Below, in pieces: positions 26,661-36,522 of a DNA stretch of 64,000 nt. The DNA comes from Ferribacterium limneticum (GTDB lineage: Bacteria > Pseudomonadota > Gammaproteobacteria > Burkholderiales > Rhodocyclaceae): positions 2,464,501 through 2,528,500 of the forward strand of contig NZ_CP075189.1 of NCBI RefSeq assembly GCF_020510565.1. The letters are read 5' to 3'. Under the pieces are notes generated by a model, which worked only from the letters and a program-made list of their open reading frames with translations, was not told the DNA's origin and did no database searches. Each line of letters begins with the position of its first letter. The stretch's first letter is position 1. A program made the translations under genes and the position numbers.

Positions 26661-28127
26661 ATGAACCGTAATTCCCTGAAAATGACAGTCGCCGCCGTCG
26701 CCGTTGCAGCAGCCCTCGGCGGCGCCTATTCGCTTGGCCAGAACGTACCTTTCGGCCACGCCAACGCAGCCACCCCGCCGACCGCAGCCGTCGCCGCCCC
26801 GGCCGTCGACATCGCCATCCCCAACGGCCTGCCCGACATGCGCAGCATCGTCGCCAGCAACGCCCCGGCCGTGGTCAATATCAGCGTCACCGGCACGCGC
26901 AAGACCGCGGCCACTGGCCCCGACCTCCAGCAGATGGACCCGAACGACCCGTTCTTCCAGTTCTTCCGCCACTTCCGCGGCCAGATGCCGGAAAGCCGGC
27001 AGCCGATGCAGGGCCTCGGTTCAGGCTTCATCGTCACGGCCGACGGCACGGTACTGACCAACGCCCACGTCGTCGACGGCGCCGAGGAAGTCACCGTCAA
27101 GCTCAACGACAAGCGCGAATTCAAGGCCAAAGTGCTCGGCCTCGACAAGGCCAGCGACGTCGCCGTGCTCAAAATCGACGCCAAAAATCTGCCGACCGTG
27201 AAACTCGGCACCTCGCTGCAAACCCAGGTCGGCGAATGGGTGCTCGCCATCGGCTCGCCCTACGGCTTTGAAAGCAGCGCCAGCGCCGGCATCGTCTCGG
27301 CCAAGTCGCGCAATCTGCCGGATGGCAGCTACGTGCCCTTCATCCAGACCGACGTCGCGGTGAACCCCGGCAACTCCGGCGGCCCGCTGTTCAACATGAA
27401 CGGCGAAGTGATCGGCATCAACTCGCAAATCTACTCGCGCAGCGGCGGCTACCAGGGCCTCTCCTTCGCCATCCCGATCGAAGTGGCGATGAATGTCGAG
27501 AAACAGATCGTCGCCCACGGCAAGGTCCAGCGCGGCAAACTCGGCGTCAGCATCCAGGAGGTCAATCAGTCGCTGGCCGACACCTTCGGCCTGGCCAAGC
27601 CGGCCGGCGCCTTGGTCGCCTCCGTCGAAAAAGGCAGCCCGGCCGCCAAGGGCGGGCTGGAACCGGGTGACGTCATTCTCGGCATCGACGGCAAAGCTGT
27701 AGAAGCCGCCGGCGAATTGCCGGCTGCCGTCGCCACCAAGATGCCTGGCGAAACGGCCCGCCTGCAAGTCTGGCGCAAGGGCGAAACACGGAACATCGAC
27801 GTCAAGGTCGGCAGCTTCGGCGAGGAAAAAGTGGCATCCAGCGAAGCCCCATCCGCCGACAAAGGCCGCCTCGGCGTCGCCGTCCGCCCGCTGACCCCGG
27901 AAGAACAGCGCCAGGCCGAAGTCAAAGGCGGCCTGCTCGTCGAACAAGCCAGCGGCGCCGCCGGCCGCGCCGGCATTCGCCCGGGCGACATCATCGTCTC
28001 GGTCAATGGCCAGCCAATCGGCGACATCGAGCAGCTACGCGGCATCATCGCCAAATCCGGCAAGAAAGCCGCCATCCTGATCGAACGCGGCGAGTCGCGA
28101 ATATTCGTGCCGGTTGATCTGGGCTAA
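26661..28127 (+). CDS. degP: Do-like periplasmic serine protease (DegP/MucD family)
   Basis: A 488-residue HtrA protease for envelope quality control. N-terminal signal/anchor at residues 8-28, trypsin-like domain with triad H136 (TNAHVVDGA), D166 (SDVAVLKID) and S239 (GNSGGP), then two PDZ domains (about 295-385 and 400-485). The order and length are those of DegP/DegQ/MucD. A strong bidirectional terminator follows immediately. The divergent location next to btaAB has no obvious functional meaning. Confidence 0.95.
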   Translation: MNRNSLKMTVAAVAVAAALGGAYSLGQNVPFGHANAATPPTAAVAAPAVDIAIPNGLPDMRSIVASNAPAVVNISVTGTRKTAATGPDLQQMDPNDPFFQFFRHFRGQMPESRQPMQGLGSGFIVTADGTVLTNAHVVDGAEEVTVKLNDKREFKAKVLGLDKASDVAVLKIDAKNLPTVKLGTSLQTQVGEWVLAIGSPYGFESSASAGIVSAKSRNLPDGSYVPFIQTDVAVNPGNSGGPLFNMNGEVIGINSQIYSRSGGYQGLSFAIPIEVAMNVEKQIVAHGKVQRGKLGVSIQEVNQSLADTFGLAKPAGALVASVEKGSPAAKGGLEPGDVILGIDGKAVEAAGELPAAVATKMPGETARLQVWRKGETRNIDVKVGSFGEEKVASSEAPSADKGRLGVAVRPLTPEEQRQAEVKGGLLVEQASGAAGRAGIRPGDIIVSVNGQPIGDIEQLRGIIAKSGKKAAILIERGESRIFVPVDLG

Positions 28128-28132
28128 ACGTC

Positions 28133-28162
28133 AAAAAGGCCGTTCGGATGAACGGCCTTTTT
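28133..28162. terminator. strong bidirectional terminator
   Basis: AAAAAGGCCGTTC-GGAT-GAACGGCCTTTTT: a perfect 8-bp GC-containing stem with A-tract before and T-tract after, between the convergent protease gene and the gene at 28192. Confidence 0.93.
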
Positions 28163-28191
28163 CATGCTGCCCCCTTTTTGGGACGTGGCGG

Positions 28192-28602
28192 TTACCAGCG
28201 AAAAACACCTTCCGATCTGCGCTTTTCGCTGATCGACAGCTTTCTTTGTTGCTCCTGACCGTTCATCGAAACCTTGATCACGTAGCTGCCCCGTGGCAAC
28301 CGGGCGAGCAGGAACGGTCCCACCGAATTCGCTTCAAGAACCTTCTCGCCCTTGGGATTGAGCACGACCACATCAACACTCCCAAGATAGGAACCATCGC
28401 GCTCGGAAAAAAGAAGCTTCAGATTGAAATCCACTTCACGCAAGCGGATTTCATCCCGCTCCTCGTCACCGATTCCGCCACTGACATAGGTAACATTTCC
28501 ATACTGTTTTTCGACAAGCGCGTAAGCACCACCTTGTGCCAACACCTGCGAAGGCAGCAAACAGGCGAGCAACAGATACACGAGAAAAAAGAGTCTTGTC
28601 AT
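28192..28602 (-). CDS. secreted carboxypeptidase-regulatory-like protein
   Basis: A 136-residue exported protein: signal peptide at residues 1-22 (LVYLLLACLLPSQVLAQG) and a beta-sandwich part with VVVLNPKGEKVLEANSVGPFLLARLPRGSYVIKVSMNGQ, the pattern of carboxypeptidase regulatory-like or transthyretin-like folds. The start at 28602 (MTRLFF) is preferred because it gives a normal signal peptide. Likely periplasmic; role unknown. Confidence 0.75.
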   Translation of the reverse strand: MTRLFFLVYLLLACLLPSQVLAQGGAYALVEKQYGNVTYVSGGIGDEERDEIRLREVDFNLKLLFSERDGSYLGSVDVVVLNPKGEKVLEANSVGPFLLARLPRGSYVIKVSMNGQEQQRKLSISEKRRSEGVFRW

Positions 28603-28827
28603 GACAATCACCTTTCCATTCGAACCCACAGTTCAAGCGTAGCCTGCGGCGGCAATTCGTCAAATATTCTTCCGGAGACGAACAGCCTTTTTGCGAAGGG
28701 AAAGTGCCAGTCAATAGGCAACGAATAAAGCACGGCGCCATCGTCATCGGGCAACAACCGTAAAATACCCGTAATAAATAACTGCTAGAGTCCGTATCTC
28801 CGGAGACAAAGACAATACGGATTTCAA

Positions 28828-29010
28828 ATGACAAACAAAATTGAAGAACTTCGCCAGAAGGCGATCCAGCTGTGCGCCGAGCACGGTGTGACGGTACGCA
28901 CCTATGGGCAAGCCTGGTGGTTGGTCGGCAACGGTATAAATCGCGTCGTAGCCGAACTGGCAGGACTCTGCCGCACCGACATCACCCCGCTAGCCATCGC
29001 CGAGCGCTAG
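28828..29010 (+). CDS. small conserved hypothetical protein
   Basis: A 60-residue protein with a globular composition (GVTVRTYGQAWWLVGNGINRVVAELAGL), ending DITPLAIAER. No signal peptide. The ribosome site is weak. The Trp-Trp and Gly-rich centre and normal codon use suggest a real small gene. A further 37-codon frame with a GTG start follows at 29013-29126 (Gln-rich, VAQEQPQQTPVT); it may be a distal part of the same locus, but I cannot support it further. Confidence 0.5.
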   Translation: MTNKIEELRQKAIQLCAEHGVTVRTYGQAWWLVGNGINRVVAELAGLCRTDITPLAIAER

Positions 29011-29126
29011 GCGTGGCGCAGGAGCAGCCGCAACAAACCCCAGTCACGCCAAACGCTTCAGCACCCAGCCAGGATTGGCACGCCATGCGCCTCGCCCAGG
29101 CGCAACAACAAGGCGGCGATCTCTAG

Positions 29127-29440
29127 TCAGCTTCTTATGCTGTCACCGGGATGTCTTCTGGGACTTGGTAGTCTTCACCACAAAGCAGCCAGCGATTTCT
29201 AATCGCAGAATGCCAGCGGGTGGCTCTGTTGTGCCCGTTGCTGTCAGCCATCGGTACCTTTCCACCGGCAGGAGTGCCGCGGTAGCAGACGGGTCTGCCC
29301 AACCTCGGTTTTAGCCCTTTCGGACTATTGCTCTGCCAATAATGGAAATGGGAGTATTACGCAATAAGCATTAGCCTGATTTGCATTTGGCTGGACTGTC
29401 CTTAACAAGAACCACGTAAATTCGACCCGGAGAATCCGAG
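29127..29440 (+). other. 314-base leader region before PEP-CTERM gene
   Basis: No gene. It holds several potential hairpins (GCAGA-CGGG-TCTGC near 29286-29300; TAGCCC-TTTC-GGACTA near 29312-29327) and a GC-rich block between 29200 and 29330, then an AT-rich stretch to 29440. It could be a structured 5' leader of the PEP-CTERM gene, but I cannot assign it to a known riboswitch class. No sigma-54 type promoter was found. Confidence 0.3.
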
Positions 29441-30088
29441 ATGAAATTGACTCGCTACCCCGCATACCTTTTCTGCACGATCCTTGGCGTATTGTCCGGC
29501 CAGGCAAGTGCCGCTGTGATCGACTTCAATTCACTGGCCACGACGACTAACAACCCCATTGTTACGGTTGGCCAGCCCTATGTCGAAGACGGTTTCAGCC
29601 TGATCACCCGCTCCGGGGTATCGTTCACTTATGGTGGCGGCACCATCTATGCCACCACCGACAAGAACGCCAACTGGACCGGCACCCCAGGCGTCTATTC
29701 CGACTACATTTACCAGTACGGCAGCGCCTTCGTACTGGAACGGGTCGGTGGAGGCACGTTCGATCTGGTGAGCATGGACGCGGCATCTTTTTATACCGGC
29801 GGGGCGGGCAACTCCTTTAGTGTCTATGGGTACCCGGCTGCAGGTGGTTACGTCAATCAGAATTTCACACTGGATAACACCACCAAGACCTTGGAAACAC
29901 TGACCTTCAACGACAGCTTCAAGGGCCTTAACAAGATTATTTTCAGCTCGGTGTATGCCCAAGTCGACAACATCAATCTGAGCGTCGCAGCAGTCCCCGA
30001 ACCCGAAATCTATGCCATGCTGTTGGCAGGCCTTGGTTTGATCGCGGGTATTGCAAGCCGCAAACGCAATAACAACGCATCGGCCTGA
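29441..30088 (+). CDS. PEP-CTERM sorting domain protein
   Basis: A 215-residue exported protein: signal peptide at residues 1-24 (ending GQASAAV), a beta-rich, Gly/Ser/Tyr-rich body, and the C-terminal sorting signal VPEPEIYAMLLAGLGLIAG followed by a basic end (RKRNNN). Such proteins are cut by exosortase EpsH/XrtA-type enzymes and are usually associated with exopolysaccharide. No exosortase gene is in the window. Start at 29441 with GGAG upstream (CCCGGAGAATCCGAG). A terminator follows. Confidence 0.92.
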   Translation: MKLTRYPAYLFCTILGVLSGQASAAVIDFNSLATTTNNPIVTVGQPYVEDGFSLITRSGVSFTYGGGTIYATTDKNANWTGTPGVYSDYIYQYGSAFVLERVGGGTFDLVSMDAASFYTGGAGNSFSVYGYPAAGGYVNQNFTLDNTTKTLETLTFNDSFKGLNKIIFSSVYAQVDNINLSVAAVPEPEIYAMLLAGLGLIAGIASRKRNNNASA

Positions 30089-30112
30089 CAGCCCTTTCAG
30101 GCTACACACAAG

Positions 30113-30136
30113 CGGGGGCTTCGGCTCCCGTTTTGC
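30113..30136 (+). terminator. terminator after PEP-CTERM gene
   Basis: CGGGGGC-TTCG-GCTCCCG (one G-T pair) with TTTTGCTTT tail, 25 bases after the PEP-CTERM stop. Confidence 0.8.
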
Positions 30137-30245
30137 TTTATTGCTCGGCAGCCTCGGAGAAACTCAGATCTCCTTATTCAGTTGCTGATGTAGCCCAAAA
30201 GCTTGGTGGTTTCCTCTTCGCAGAATGCAGAAATTATCTGGTCAG

Positions 30246-30271
30246 AAAAGACAAAAGCCCCTTTCGGGGCT
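30246..30271 (-). terminator. terminator of the UPF0149 gene
   Basis: AGCCCC-TTTC-GGGGCT at 30256-30271. On the minus strand it is followed by TTTTGTCTTTT, 48 bases past the stop of the UPF0149 gene. Confidence 0.78.
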
Positions 30272-30318
30272 CTTTGCGCTACCGCTTATACCGGGGATGA
30301 AAGCCGGCTAGACGCCAA

Positions 30319-31014
30319 TCAGTTGAGCTTTTCCGGACTCCCGCAGCACTGCTTGAATTTCTTGCCGCTACCGCAGGGGCATGGGTCGTTGCGGCCGGCT
30401 TTGTCGCCTTCGCGCTGGACGGTGCCGCCGGTGCGCTTGTTGCGCCAGAAGTTGTACAGGGTCTGGACGATGACCGGCAGGTTTTCCTGAATGTCGGCGA
30501 CCAGGCGGGCTTCTTCGGCCGGCGGGAACCAGCGTTCGCCGCTCTTTTCGGCATCTTCCTTGAGCATGCCGTTGAGCAGGAACAGGGGTTCGAGCAGTTC
30601 GGACAGGTCGTCGGCGTGCTTGCCGGCCATTTCGTACCAGTCGCCGGCCAGACCGGCGCCGAAGACGTAGGAATCAGCCCAGGCTTCGTAGTCGTATTCG
30701 GTGCAGCTTTCGTCGAGCGGATAGAGCACCGGGGCGATGGTTTCGTCGGCCAGCAGCGCAGCAGCGAGGTCGTTGTTGAGGCGCATGAGCAGTTCAAGCG
30801 CCGCTTCGACGTCCGGGTTGCCGCCGGCTTCGAGGCCCTTGCCGAGGGCTTCGGTCAGCCAGATGGCCGGGGGTACCGGCTCGGGGGCGCTGACAACGGC
30901 GCACAGCATGGCCTGAATTTCGTCGAGGCGCATGGCCTCGCCCTGGAAAACTTCGGATTCGAGCAGTTCTTCAAGCCGGTCAAGATCGGCATCGGTCAGG
31001 GGTGTTGGATTCAT
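30319..31014 (-). CDS. UPF0149 family protein with SEC-C zinc motif
   Basis: A 231-residue acidic cytoplasmic protein. Residues 1-190 are the helical UPF0149/YecA-type domain ([19 protein letters not shown]), and the C-terminus has the SEC-C metal-binding motif [16 protein letters not shown], as in SecA. SEC-C proteins often interact with ribosomes or SecB; for this family this is inference. The start at 31014 (MNPTPL) is chosen over an ATG six codons upstream, on conservation. Followed by a terminator. Confidence 0.87.
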   Translation of the reverse strand: MNPTPLTDADLDRLEELLESEVFQGEAMRLDEIQAMLCAVVSAPEPVPPAIWLTEALGKGLEAGGNPDVEAALELLMRLNNDLAAALLADETIAPVLYPLDESCTEYDYEAWADSYVFGAGLAGDWYEMAGKHADDLSELLEPLFLLNGMLKEDAEKSGERWFPPAEEARLVADIQENLPVIVQTLYNFWRNKRTGGTVQREGDKAGRNDPCPCGSGKKFKQCCGSPEKLN

Positions 31015-31086
31015 CGCTTTGGTCCTCGGCAATTGGAGAATGATAGCCCAGAACCGCCCTGCCCGCAGCCTCTGGCTGCCATTTGG

Positions 31087-31686
31087 CTAAGCGGAAAGCG
31101 CTCCGGCCGGACTACCCGGAGTTTCGATTTGCATCGGCACATCGATATCCTTGAGCACGCCAGGATCATCGACCGAGCAAAGCACCACTGCCACCGGATC
31201 GGCCTCGAGAATGGCCTTGCCGCCTTGGTCGCCGGTCAGCGCCAGTAGCTTGTCGAGATGCGCCGCGCCGAAGGCGACCGGATGACCAGGACTTCCATCG
31301 TGGATCGGCCGGGCCAGCGCCGCCCAGTCCTGCATGGCGTGAAGAACTGCGTGGTAACTGGCCGGCTGGATGTAAGGCATGTCGGCCAGCGCGACCAGCC
31401 AGCCGGCGGCACCGGCGCTTTCTGCGACGCCACTGCTCAGGCTGTGGCCCATGCCCTGCTCCGCCGCATCGCAGACAACTGTTTCCAGCCCCTCGGCCAC
31501 CAGCAGGCTGGCCAGTACCGTGTCATCGGGCCGGATGACGACGATGGTTCGGGCACAAACGGCAGCCAGATTCCGCGCCGAGGCGAGAGCCATCGGCGTG
31601 CCGTCGGGCAATGGATGCAGCCGTTTGTCGGCGCCGAAACGCCGGCTACTGCCGGCCGCCAGCAGAATACCGACAATCTGGCTCAT
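31087..31686 (-). CDS. mocA: MocA-like molybdenum cofactor nucleotidyltransferase
   Basis: A 199-residue NTP-transferase (NTP_transf_3): N-terminal GILLAAGSSRRFGADKRL (residues 6-23) is the nucleotide-binding signature, and LADMPYI supplies the metal-binding Asp. MocA proteins cytidylylate molybdopterin-Mo to MCD for xanthine-oxidase-type enzymes. It overlaps xdhC by four bases and is the last gene of the ior-xdhC operon, which supports the role. Other members of the family are involved in similar cofactor steps. Confidence 0.85.
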   Translation of the reverse strand: MSQIVGILLAAGSSRRFGADKRLHPLPDGTPMALASARNLAAVCARTIVVIRPDDTVLASLLVAEGLETVVCDAAEQGMGHSLSSGVAESAGAAGWLVALADMPYIQPASYHAVLHAMQDWAALARPIHDGSPGHPVAFGAAHLDKLLALTGDQGGKAILEADPVAVVLCSVDDPGVLKDIDVPMQIETPGSPAGALSA

Positions 31687-32678
31687 ACGACGCGACAGGC
31701 GTAGGGATCGGGGACTTCCACGGTCAACCGGAAATTTTGCCCATTTTTCAAAGCGGTCATTTCGGCCAGGATGGAGACGGCGATTTCGGGCGGCGTGCGG
31801 CTGCCGATGGGCAGGCCGACCGGGCCGTGCAGGCGATCGACTTCGGCTTGCGACAGGTCGAAATACTGCAGCAGTCGTTCGCGGCGTTTGCTGTTGTTGG
31901 CCTGCGAACCGAGCGCGCCAACGTAGAAGGCTGGCGACTTGAGGGCTTCGAGCAGGGCCAGGTCGTCGAGCTTGGGATCGTGGGTCAGCGCCACCACGGC
32001 ACTGCGCGGGTCGAGGCTGAGTTCGGTCACCGCATCGTCGGGCATCGCGGCGATTCGCTCGGTGCCGGGAACGTCCCAGCCGTCGGCATACTCGCTGCGC
32101 GGGTCGCAGATATAAACGCGATAGCCGAGGGCCTGCGCCATGGTCGCCAGGTAGCGCGAAATCTGCCCGGCGCCGATGATCAGCAGCCGCCAGGCCGGGC
32201 CGTGCAGGGTGACCAGTGTTTCGCCGTCCCATTGCTGGCTGTCGCCGGCGCTGCCGCCTTCGAGGCTGACCGCGCCGGTGGCCAGCGCAACCCGCCGATG
32301 CACCAGTTGGCCGGTGCCGATGCGCTGGGCGAGTTGTTCGAGCAAGGCGGCATCGGGCGCTGGTTCGAGCACCAGTTCCAAGGTGCCGCCGCAGGGCAGG
32401 CCGAAGCGATGCGCTTCATCGGCCGTCACGCCGTAGCGCAGCAGTCGGGGCATTCCACCCACGAACTCGCCGTCCGCCGCCCGCCGGATCAGGTCGTCCT
32501 CAATGCAGCCGCCGGAAACCGAGCCCTGCACCTGCCCGTCGTCGCGCAGGATCATCCAGGCGCCCGGCGGCCGCGGGGCGGAACCCCAGGTCCGGACGAC
32601 GGTGATCAGCGCGAAGCGATGCCCGGCCGCCGCCCACTTGCGGGCGGCGTCAAGGACCTGCGTATCCAGGCTGTCCAT
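31683..32678 (-). CDS. xdhC: XdhC family molybdoenzyme maturation protein
   Basis: A 331-residue XdhC/CoxI-type protein. N-terminal SGGCIEDDL block (residues 58-66), a Rossmann-like C-terminal domain (LLIIGAGQISRYLA; VALTHDPKLDD; YVGALGSQANNSKRRERL). It inserts the sulfurated cofactor into its molybdenum hydroxylase, here the IorAB enzyme encoded upstream. One base separates it from iorB, and it overlaps mocA. Repeat copy 9 encodes part of the C-terminal tail (NGQNFRLTVEV), just after the conserved domain. Confidence 0.88.
   Translation of the reverse strand: MDSLDTQVLDAARKWAAAGHRFALITVVRTWGSAPRPPGAWMILRDDGQVQGSVSGGCIEDDLIRRAADGEFVGGMPRLLRYGVTADEAHRFGLPCGGTLELVLEPAPDAALLEQLAQRIGTGQLVHRRVALATGAVSLEGGSAGDSQQWDGETLVTLHGPAWRLLIIGAGQISRYLATMAQALGYRVYICDPRSEYADGWDVPGTERIAAMPDDAVTELSLDPRSAVVALTHDPKLDDLALLEALKSPAFYVGALGSQANNSKRRERLLQYFDLSQAEVDRLHGPVGLPIGSRTPPEIAVSILAEMTALKNGQNFRLTVEVPDPYACRVV
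31716..31752 (-). repeat. dispersed core repeat, copy 9 (3' end of xdhC)
   Basis: Minus-orientation, sense with respect to xdhC: TTTGAAAAATGGGCAAAA, then TTTCCGGTTGACCGTGGAAG. Core perfect to GACCGTGG; left half less typical. Confidence 0.7.
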
Positions 32679-32679
32679 G

Positions 32680-34872
32680 TCAGGCCACCAACTCGGCGGT
32701 GTTGAACGGCATCTTGTGCAGGAACTTGCCGGTGGCGGCAGCGATGGCATTGGCCACGGCCGGTGCCAGCGGCGGTACACCGGGTTCGCCGATGCCGGTC
32801 GGGGCGGCGGTTGAAGGAACAATATGAACTTCGACCTTCGGCATGTCGCCGATGCGCAGTAGCGGGTAAGTATCGAAATTGCCCTGCTCGACGCGTCCAC
32901 CCTTGAGCGTGATTTCTCCGCTCATGGCGGCCGAAAGCGCGAACCCGACAGCGCCTTCGACCTGCGAACGGATGTTGTCCGGGTTGATCGCCGTGCCGCA
33001 ATCCACCGCACACACCACGCGGTCGACCTTGATCGAGCCGTCTTTTTTGACCGTCACTTCGGCCACCTGGGCGACGAAGGAATTGAACGATTCATGCACT
33101 GCCACGCCCCGGCCGCGCCGCTCGCCAGCGGCCGCCTTGAGCGGCGTTCCCCAGTTGGCTTTCTCGGCCACCAGCTTGAGTACGCCGGCGTGCTTGGGGT
33201 GCTCGGTCAGCAATTCGAGGCGCAGGGCCACCGGGTCCTTGCCCATCGCCGCCGCCACCTGGTCGAGGAAAACCTCGGTCGAGTAGGCCGTGTGCGAGGA
33301 ACCGACCGAGCGCCACCAGAGCACCGGCACGCCGATATCGGTTGGCGTATGCAGATCGACCAGCAGGTTGGGAATGGCGTACGGCAGATTGGCCGCCCCT
33401 TCGACCGACACGTGGTCAATGCCATCCTTGATCAACATGCCTTCGAACGGCGAGCCGGCAATGATCGACTGGCCAACCAGCCGGTGATGCCAGCCGACCA
33501 GCTTGCCGCTGCCATCGAGCGCCGCTTCCAGCGCGTGGTGGAACATGGGCCGGTAAAAACCGCCGCGCATGTCGTCCTCGCGCAGCCAGACCAGCTTGAC
33601 CGGGGCACGACCGTTGATCGCCTTGACGATATGCGCCGCCTCCTGCACGTAATCCGACTGCGTGCAGGCCCGGCGCCCGAAACTGCCGCCGGCATAGAGC
33701 ATGTTGAGCTTGACCTGCTCCGGCTTGAGGCCGAACAGCGCAGCCACCCGGCCCTGATCGACGGTCTGGAACTGCTCGCCGTTCCACACCTCGCAGCCAT
33801 CGGCCTTGAGGTGGACGACGCAGTTCATCGGCTCCATCGCGGCATGAGCGAGGTAGGGAAAATCGAAGGAAGCGCTGAGCACCTTGGCGGCGCCGGCAAA
33901 GGTTTTCGCCGTGTCGCCTTTGTTCGCGGCAATCAGGCCGGGCTTTTTGGCCATTTCCTTGTACTTGGCCAGAATTTCGTCGCTGCCCAGCTTGAAGGCC
34001 TTGCTGTCGTCCCAGCTGACCGACAAGGCATCGCGCCCCTTCTTGGCACTCCACGTATCGGTGGCCAGCACGGCAACGCCCTGCGGAATCTGCACGACTT
34101 CGACGACGCCCTTGATCGCTTTGGCCTTGGTCGCGTCGAAAGACTTCACCGTGGCGCCGAACTGCGGCGGATGGGCGACCACGGCAACCAGCATGCCGGG
34201 CAGAAAAACGTCCTGCGTGAATTGCGCCGTGCCGTTGGTCTTGGCCGCGCTGTCCTTGCGCTTGGCCTGCTTGCCGATCAGGCGAAAATCCTTGGGGTCT
34301 TTGAGCTTGACCTCAGTCGGCACGGTTTCCTTGGCGGCATCGAGCGCCAGTTCGCCAAAGCTCGCCTTGCGGCCGCTGCCGGCATGGCTGACGATGCCGT
34401 CGCGCACGACGATCTCCGCTGCGCCGACATTCCAGCGCTTGGCGGCGGCCGAAACCAGCATGGCCCGCCCACTTGCCCCGGCCTTGCGCATCTGGTCCCA
34501 GGAATTGGCCATCGCCGTACTGCCACCGGTGCCCTGGGCCGGGCCCCAGAAAGTGTTGTTGTAGCGCTTGGCATCGGCCGCGGCACCTTCGACACGAACG
34601 TTCTTCCAGTCGGCATCGAGCTCGTCGGCCAGGATGGTGGCCAGGCCGGTGTAGGTGCCCTGCCCCATTTCGAGGTGCTTGGACATGACCGTCACGCTGT
34701 TGTCGCTGCCGATTTTCAAAAACGCGTTAATTTCGGCGTTGACCGTGGCAACGGCACCCAATTTGCCTGCAGCGGCGGCTGCGACGGCCGGGAGGCAGAA
34801 ACCCAGCGTCAGGCCGGCGCTGCCTTGCAGGAAACGGCGACGGCTGAGGTTTTCAATAACGATTTCGCTCAT
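32680..34872 (-). CDS. iorB: molybdopterin-binding subunit of an IorAB-type dehydrogenase
   Basis: A 730-residue large subunit of the isoquinoline 1-oxidoreductase/xanthine dehydrogenase family, which hydroxylates aldehydes or N-heterocycles using a Mo-cytidine cofactor. A twin-arginine signal (SRRRFLQG, hydrophobic stretch to residue 36) marks export with its partner subunit. Typical blocks: [45 protein letters not shown], and the catalytic-Glu region [17 protein letters not shown] near the end. Operon order iorA-iorB-xdhC-mocA. The true substrate is unknown. A weak core match at 34711-34751 lies in its N-terminal codons. Confidence 0.9.
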   Translation of the reverse strand: MSEIVIENLSRRRFLQGSAGLTLGFCLPAVAAAAAGKLGAVATVNAEINAFLKIGSDNSVTVMSKHLEMGQGTYTGLATILADELDADWKNVRVEGAAADAKRYNNTFWGPAQGTGGSTAMANSWDQMRKAGASGRAMLVSAAAKRWNVGAAEIVVRDGIVSHAGSGRKASFGELALDAAKETVPTEVKLKDPKDFRLIGKQAKRKDSAAKTNGTAQFTQDVFLPGMLVAVVAHPPQFGATVKSFDATKAKAIKGVVEVVQIPQGVAVLATDTWSAKKGRDALSVSWDDSKAFKLGSDEILAKYKEMAKKPGLIAANKGDTAKTFAGAAKVLSASFDFPYLAHAAMEPMNCVVHLKADGCEVWNGEQFQTVDQGRVAALFGLKPEQVKLNMLYAGGSFGRRACTQSDYVQEAAHIVKAINGRAPVKLVWLREDDMRGGFYRPMFHHALEAALDGSGKLVGWHHRLVGQSIIAGSPFEGMLIKDGIDHVSVEGAANLPYAIPNLLVDLHTPTDIGVPVLWWRSVGSSHTAYSTEVFLDQVAAAMGKDPVALRLELLTEHPKHAGVLKLVAEKANWGTPLKAAAGERRGRGVAVHESFNSFVAQVAEVTVKKDGSIKVDRVVCAVDCGTAINPDNIRSQVEGAVGFALSAAMSGEITLKGGRVEQGNFDTYPLLRIGDMPKVEVHIVPSTAAPTGIGEPGVPPLAPAVANAIAAATGKFLHKMPFNTAELVA

Positions 34873-34883
34873 GATGTATCTCC

Positions 34884-35342
34884 TCAGGCCAGCGCTTGGG
34901 CGGCTTCATGGATGGCAGCGCGAACGCGCACATAGGTCGCGCAGCGGCACAGGTTGCCCGACATGGCGGTATCGATGTCTGCATCGGTCGGCTTGCGGTT
35001 CTGGCTGAGCAGCGCCACGGCGCTCATGATCTGGCCGGACTGGCAGTAGCCGCACTGCACGACATCAAGCTTGCGCCAGGCTTCCTGCACCACCTTGCCG
35101 ACGCGCTCGGTATCGACCGCCTCGATGGTCCTGATCTTGCGCCCAACCACCGCCGAGACCGGCGTCGAACAGGCGCGCACCGGGGTGCCATCGACATGCA
35201 CCGTGCAGGCGCCGCACAGCGCCTGGCCGCAACCATATTTCGTTCCGGTCATCTGCAAGGTGTCGCGCAGCGCCCAGAGCAGCGGCGTATCGGGCGCCAC
35301 ATCGAGTTGATGTGCCTTGCCGTTAATAGTCAGTTTGATCAT
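34884..35342 (-). CDS. iorA: [2Fe-2S] subunit of the IorAB-type dehydrogenase
   Basis: A 152-residue electron-transfer subunit. A plant-type ferredoxin cluster has ligands C38, C43 and C46 ([10 protein letters not shown]) and a later Cys; the second, all-helical cluster domain has [10 protein letters not shown] and GNLCRC. GAGGAG on the gene strand is seven bases from the ATG at 35342 and only one from the ATG at 35348, which decides for MIKLTING. It has no signal and would be exported in complex with the Tat-signal-bearing IorB. First gene of the operon. Confidence 0.92.
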   Translation of the reverse strand: MIKLTINGKAHQLDVAPDTPLLWALRDTLQMTGTKYGCGQALCGACTVHVDGTPVRACSTPVSAVVGRKIRTIEAVDTERVGKVVQEAWRKLDVVQCGYCQSGQIMSAVALLSQNRKPTDADIDTAMSGNLCRCATYVRVRAAIHEAAQALA

Positions 35343-35519
35343 CTGCATACTCCTCGTCGGAAGGGGATCAGCAGCCATCCCGTGGCTGCTGTTTGTGCGA
35401 ATAGTGTGGGCGAGGCAAGGCGGCAAGCGATAACCCAATCGTGCAGATTTATTGCCTGATCCTCCAGAACATGTCCGCAGCCTCTCGCCGGCCAGCGCCA
35501 AAACCGCTACTCTCCGGTC

Positions 35520-36473
35520 ATGGATACTGCCGTTCTGACCACGCCCCGCCCAAATGATTCCAACGCCATGGAAAACGCCGATCTGGCGCGCCAGCGCGCG
35601 GAACTCGCCGCCATCATCAGCCGCCACTGCCCGGCTGACGGCGCTGTCGACACGGCCATTCCCGACCTCAAGCTTTTCCGCGGATCGAACACCGACGTGC
35701 CGAACTGCGCCATCATGACCTCGGTGTTCGCCATGATGGCCCAGGGCGCCAAGCGCATCACGGTCGGCGACGACACCTACGACTACGACGCCCGCCATTA
35801 CCTCATTTCATCGGTCGATCTGCCGATTTTTGCGCGCATCACACAGGCCTCCATCACCGAGCCCTACCTTGGCCTGGGGCTCGCCATCGACCCACTGAAG
35901 ATCAACGAACTGACCGCCGCCATGCCCAAAAATCGGGCCGTGGAAGGCGTTGACCGTGGCATTGCCGTCGGCCTGCTCAGCGTCGACATCCAGAACACCG
36001 CTCTGCGCCTGGCCAGATTGCTCGATACGCCAGCCGACATCCCGGTGCTCGCCCCGATCATCGAGCGCGAACTGCTCTACCGCCTGCTCGCCGGCCCCCT
36101 CGGTTCGCGCCTGCGCCAAGCCACCGCCAGTGGCAGCCACAGCCACCAGATCGTCCGCGCCATCGACTGGCTGAAAACCAACCTCAACCAGCCGCTCAGC
36201 ATCGAACGCCTGGCCAGCCTGTCGAATATGAGCCGCTCGTCGCTGCACCATCATTTCAAGGCGCTGACCGCCATGACGCCTCTGCAATACCAGAAGCAGC
36301 TGCGCCTGCAGGAAGCCCGCCGCCTGATGCTGGTCAGCGATACCGATGCCGCCTCGGCGGCGCACCACGTCGGCTACGAAAGCCCCTCGCAATTCAACCG
36401 CGAATATCGCCGCATGTTCGGCATCCCGCCGGGCCGCGATGTCGCCCAGTTTCGCCAGAGCCAAACCGCCTGA
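35520..36473 (+). CDS. AraC family transcriptional regulator (AraC_N type)
   Basis: A 317-residue regulator: an AraC_N-type sensor (residues 35-200, [31 protein letters not shown]) and double helix-turn-helix (215-312, [45 protein letters not shown]). Divergent from the ior operon with 177 bases between, so probably its regulator. An internal ATG at 35568 is an alternative start. A core-only match to the dispersed repeat at 35947-35960 is likely chance. Confidence 0.88.
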   Translation: MDTAVLTTPRPNDSNAMENADLARQRAELAAIISRHCPADGAVDTAIPDLKLFRGSNTDVPNCAIMTSVFAMMAQGAKRITVGDDTYDYDARHYLISSVDLPIFARITQASITEPYLGLGLAIDPLKINELTAAMPKNRAVEGVDRGIAVGLLSVDIQNTALRLARLLDTPADIPVLAPIIERELLYRLLAGPLGSRLRQATASGSHSHQIVRAIDWLKTNLNQPLSIERLASLSNMSRSSLHHHFKALTAMTPLQYQKQLRLQEARRLMLVSDTDAASAAHHVGYESPSQFNREYRRMFGIPPGRDVAQFRQSQTA

Positions 36474-36522
36474 ACCTACGCCTGCCACGCTGGTCAGACT
36501 TGGCCACCACGAGGAAAAAAGC

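Noticed and set aside
29286..29327. Possible c-di-GMP or other known riboswitch before the PEP-CTERM gene
   Set aside because: Hairpins are present, but I could not match any conserved riboswitch core.
34711..34751. Core GCGTTGACCGTGGCA in iorB
   Set aside because: The core matches, but the left half is a poor match and the encoded residues fit the protein; not counted as a certain copy.
35947..35960. GCGTTGACCGTGGC in an AraC gene
   Set aside because: No AT-rich left half; family-typical residues encoded.
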